Below are positions 63,791-64,000 of a stretch of DNA of 64,000 bases, in pieces; the first letter of the stretch is position 1, and every line of letters starts with the position of its first letter. The translations under genes were made by a program, and so were the position numbers. Under the pieces are notes generated by a model, which had not been told where the DNA came from, made no database searches, and saw only the letters and a list, made by a program, of their open reading frames with translations. The stretch spans positions 124,201 to 188,200 of the forward strand of contig NZ_MOXD01000010.1 of the NCBI RefSeq assembly GCF_001976145.1, read 5' to 3'. The stretch is from Serratia oryzae. Lineage in GTDB: Bacteria; Pseudomonadota; Gammaproteobacteria; Enterobacterales; Enterobacteriaceae.

Positions 63791-64000
63791 ATGGCGACTA
63801 GTTACATTAGTGAACATAGCGCTGAGTACTATTTAGTACCAGCACTAAAGCAGATTTTACAGGAACAATATAGCCATGTTGCTCCAGTGTTTCCGTGGGT
63901 ATCTCGAGAACTGAGTAAGATCTCAAGGCATCTTCATAAATATGACCAGTTTCATGTGCTAGTAATGTTTCCGCGCAGGCCAAAAATTAATGATCCAGAT
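63791..64000 (+). CDS. Protein of unknown function, N-terminal part
   Basis: Open frame from ATG at 63791 (AAGGAAATGT before it) to the window end, 70 codons: MATSYISEHSAEYYLVPALK... then HVLVMFPRRPKINDPD. No family recognised. It follows a cargo-border palindrome, so it is probably the next island cargo gene. Confidence 0.6.
   Translation, partial: MATSYISEHSAEYYLVPALKQILQEQYSHVAPVFPWVSRELSKISRHLHKYDQFHVLVMFPRRPKINDPD

Larger units (their letters stand above)
29850..64000. mobile_element. SPI-7-type integrative and conjugative element, one end
   Basis: Begins at tRNA-Phe and continues beyond the window. Diagnostic genes are a tyrosine integrase, a TraI_2-domain relaxase-type gene, anti-restriction genes, ParM/StbB partition, a TraG N-terminal protein and the TIGR03755/03756/03757 family proteins that characterise G-type (GI) conjugation systems. 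The element carries at least three cargo blocks of lower GC content. The 3' tRNA half is the likely attachment site. Confidence 0.88.

Overview
The first ~29.7 kb is a typical enterobacterial chromosome. Gene content, order and protein sequence (lpdA-aceF-aceE-pdhR-aroP; sprT-endA-rsmE-gshB-yqgE-ruvX-yggR-yggS-proC-yggT-yggU-rdgB-hemW; yggN-glsB-yggL-trmB-mutY-yggX-mltC-speC) point to Yersiniaceae, most likely Serratia. The genus is an inference from order and similarity; no search was possible.

Layout: 1-6.4 kb is the pyruvate dehydrogenase operon (minus strand) behind pdhR and two PdhR-type operators. 6.8-11 kb holds aroP, a secreted protein of unknown function and a class I fumarase. 11.3-20.8 kb is a dense plus-strand housekeeping run. 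20.8-29.1 kb holds a broken DUF2442/DUF4160 pair, yggN, glsB, yggL, trmB, mutY, yggX, mltC and speC. A tRNA-Phe (GAA) gene lies at 29774-29849.

From the tRNA to the window end lies one end of an integrative and conjugative element (ICE) of the SPI-7/G-type secretion class. It starts with a tyrosine integrase and a TraI_2-type (MobH-like) relaxase-domain gene. A set of anti-restriction and establishment genes follows (CbtA-like toxin, ArdC-like, ArdB/KlcA, RadC-like, small unknowns). A ParM/StbB partition module with iterons comes next, then part of the conjugation operon (TraG N-terminal type, TIGR03755/03756/03757 families). The far end of the ICE is outside the window.

Cargo is inserted at several points. 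(a) 33.7-40.4 kb: an IS1-family element and a very AT-rich divergent cluster encoding a MalY/PatB-type PLP enzyme, a 96-residue protein, a nucleotidyltransferase, a PuuD-like class I amidase, an NDK-fold protein and an MFS exporter. It looks like an uncharacterised pathway for a small molecule, and it interrupts an ICE gene. (b) 47-55.2 kb: AT-rich single genes, including a GIY-YIG-like protein, an alpha/beta hydrolase, a four-transmembrane/nucleotidyltransferase fusion and two proteins with HEPN-type RNxxxH motifs. Short palindromic repeats separate several of them. (c) 55.25-56.75 kb: an IS110-family element sitting inside one of those palindromes.

The most novel non-coding signal is a structured element repeated five or six times (40537-46676). 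It has little conserved primary sequence but a conserved interlocking stem plan, and most copies end in a U-tract just before a ribosome-binding site. Two copies of a longer array of small hairpins flank the integrase-like gene at 45.0-45.9 kb.
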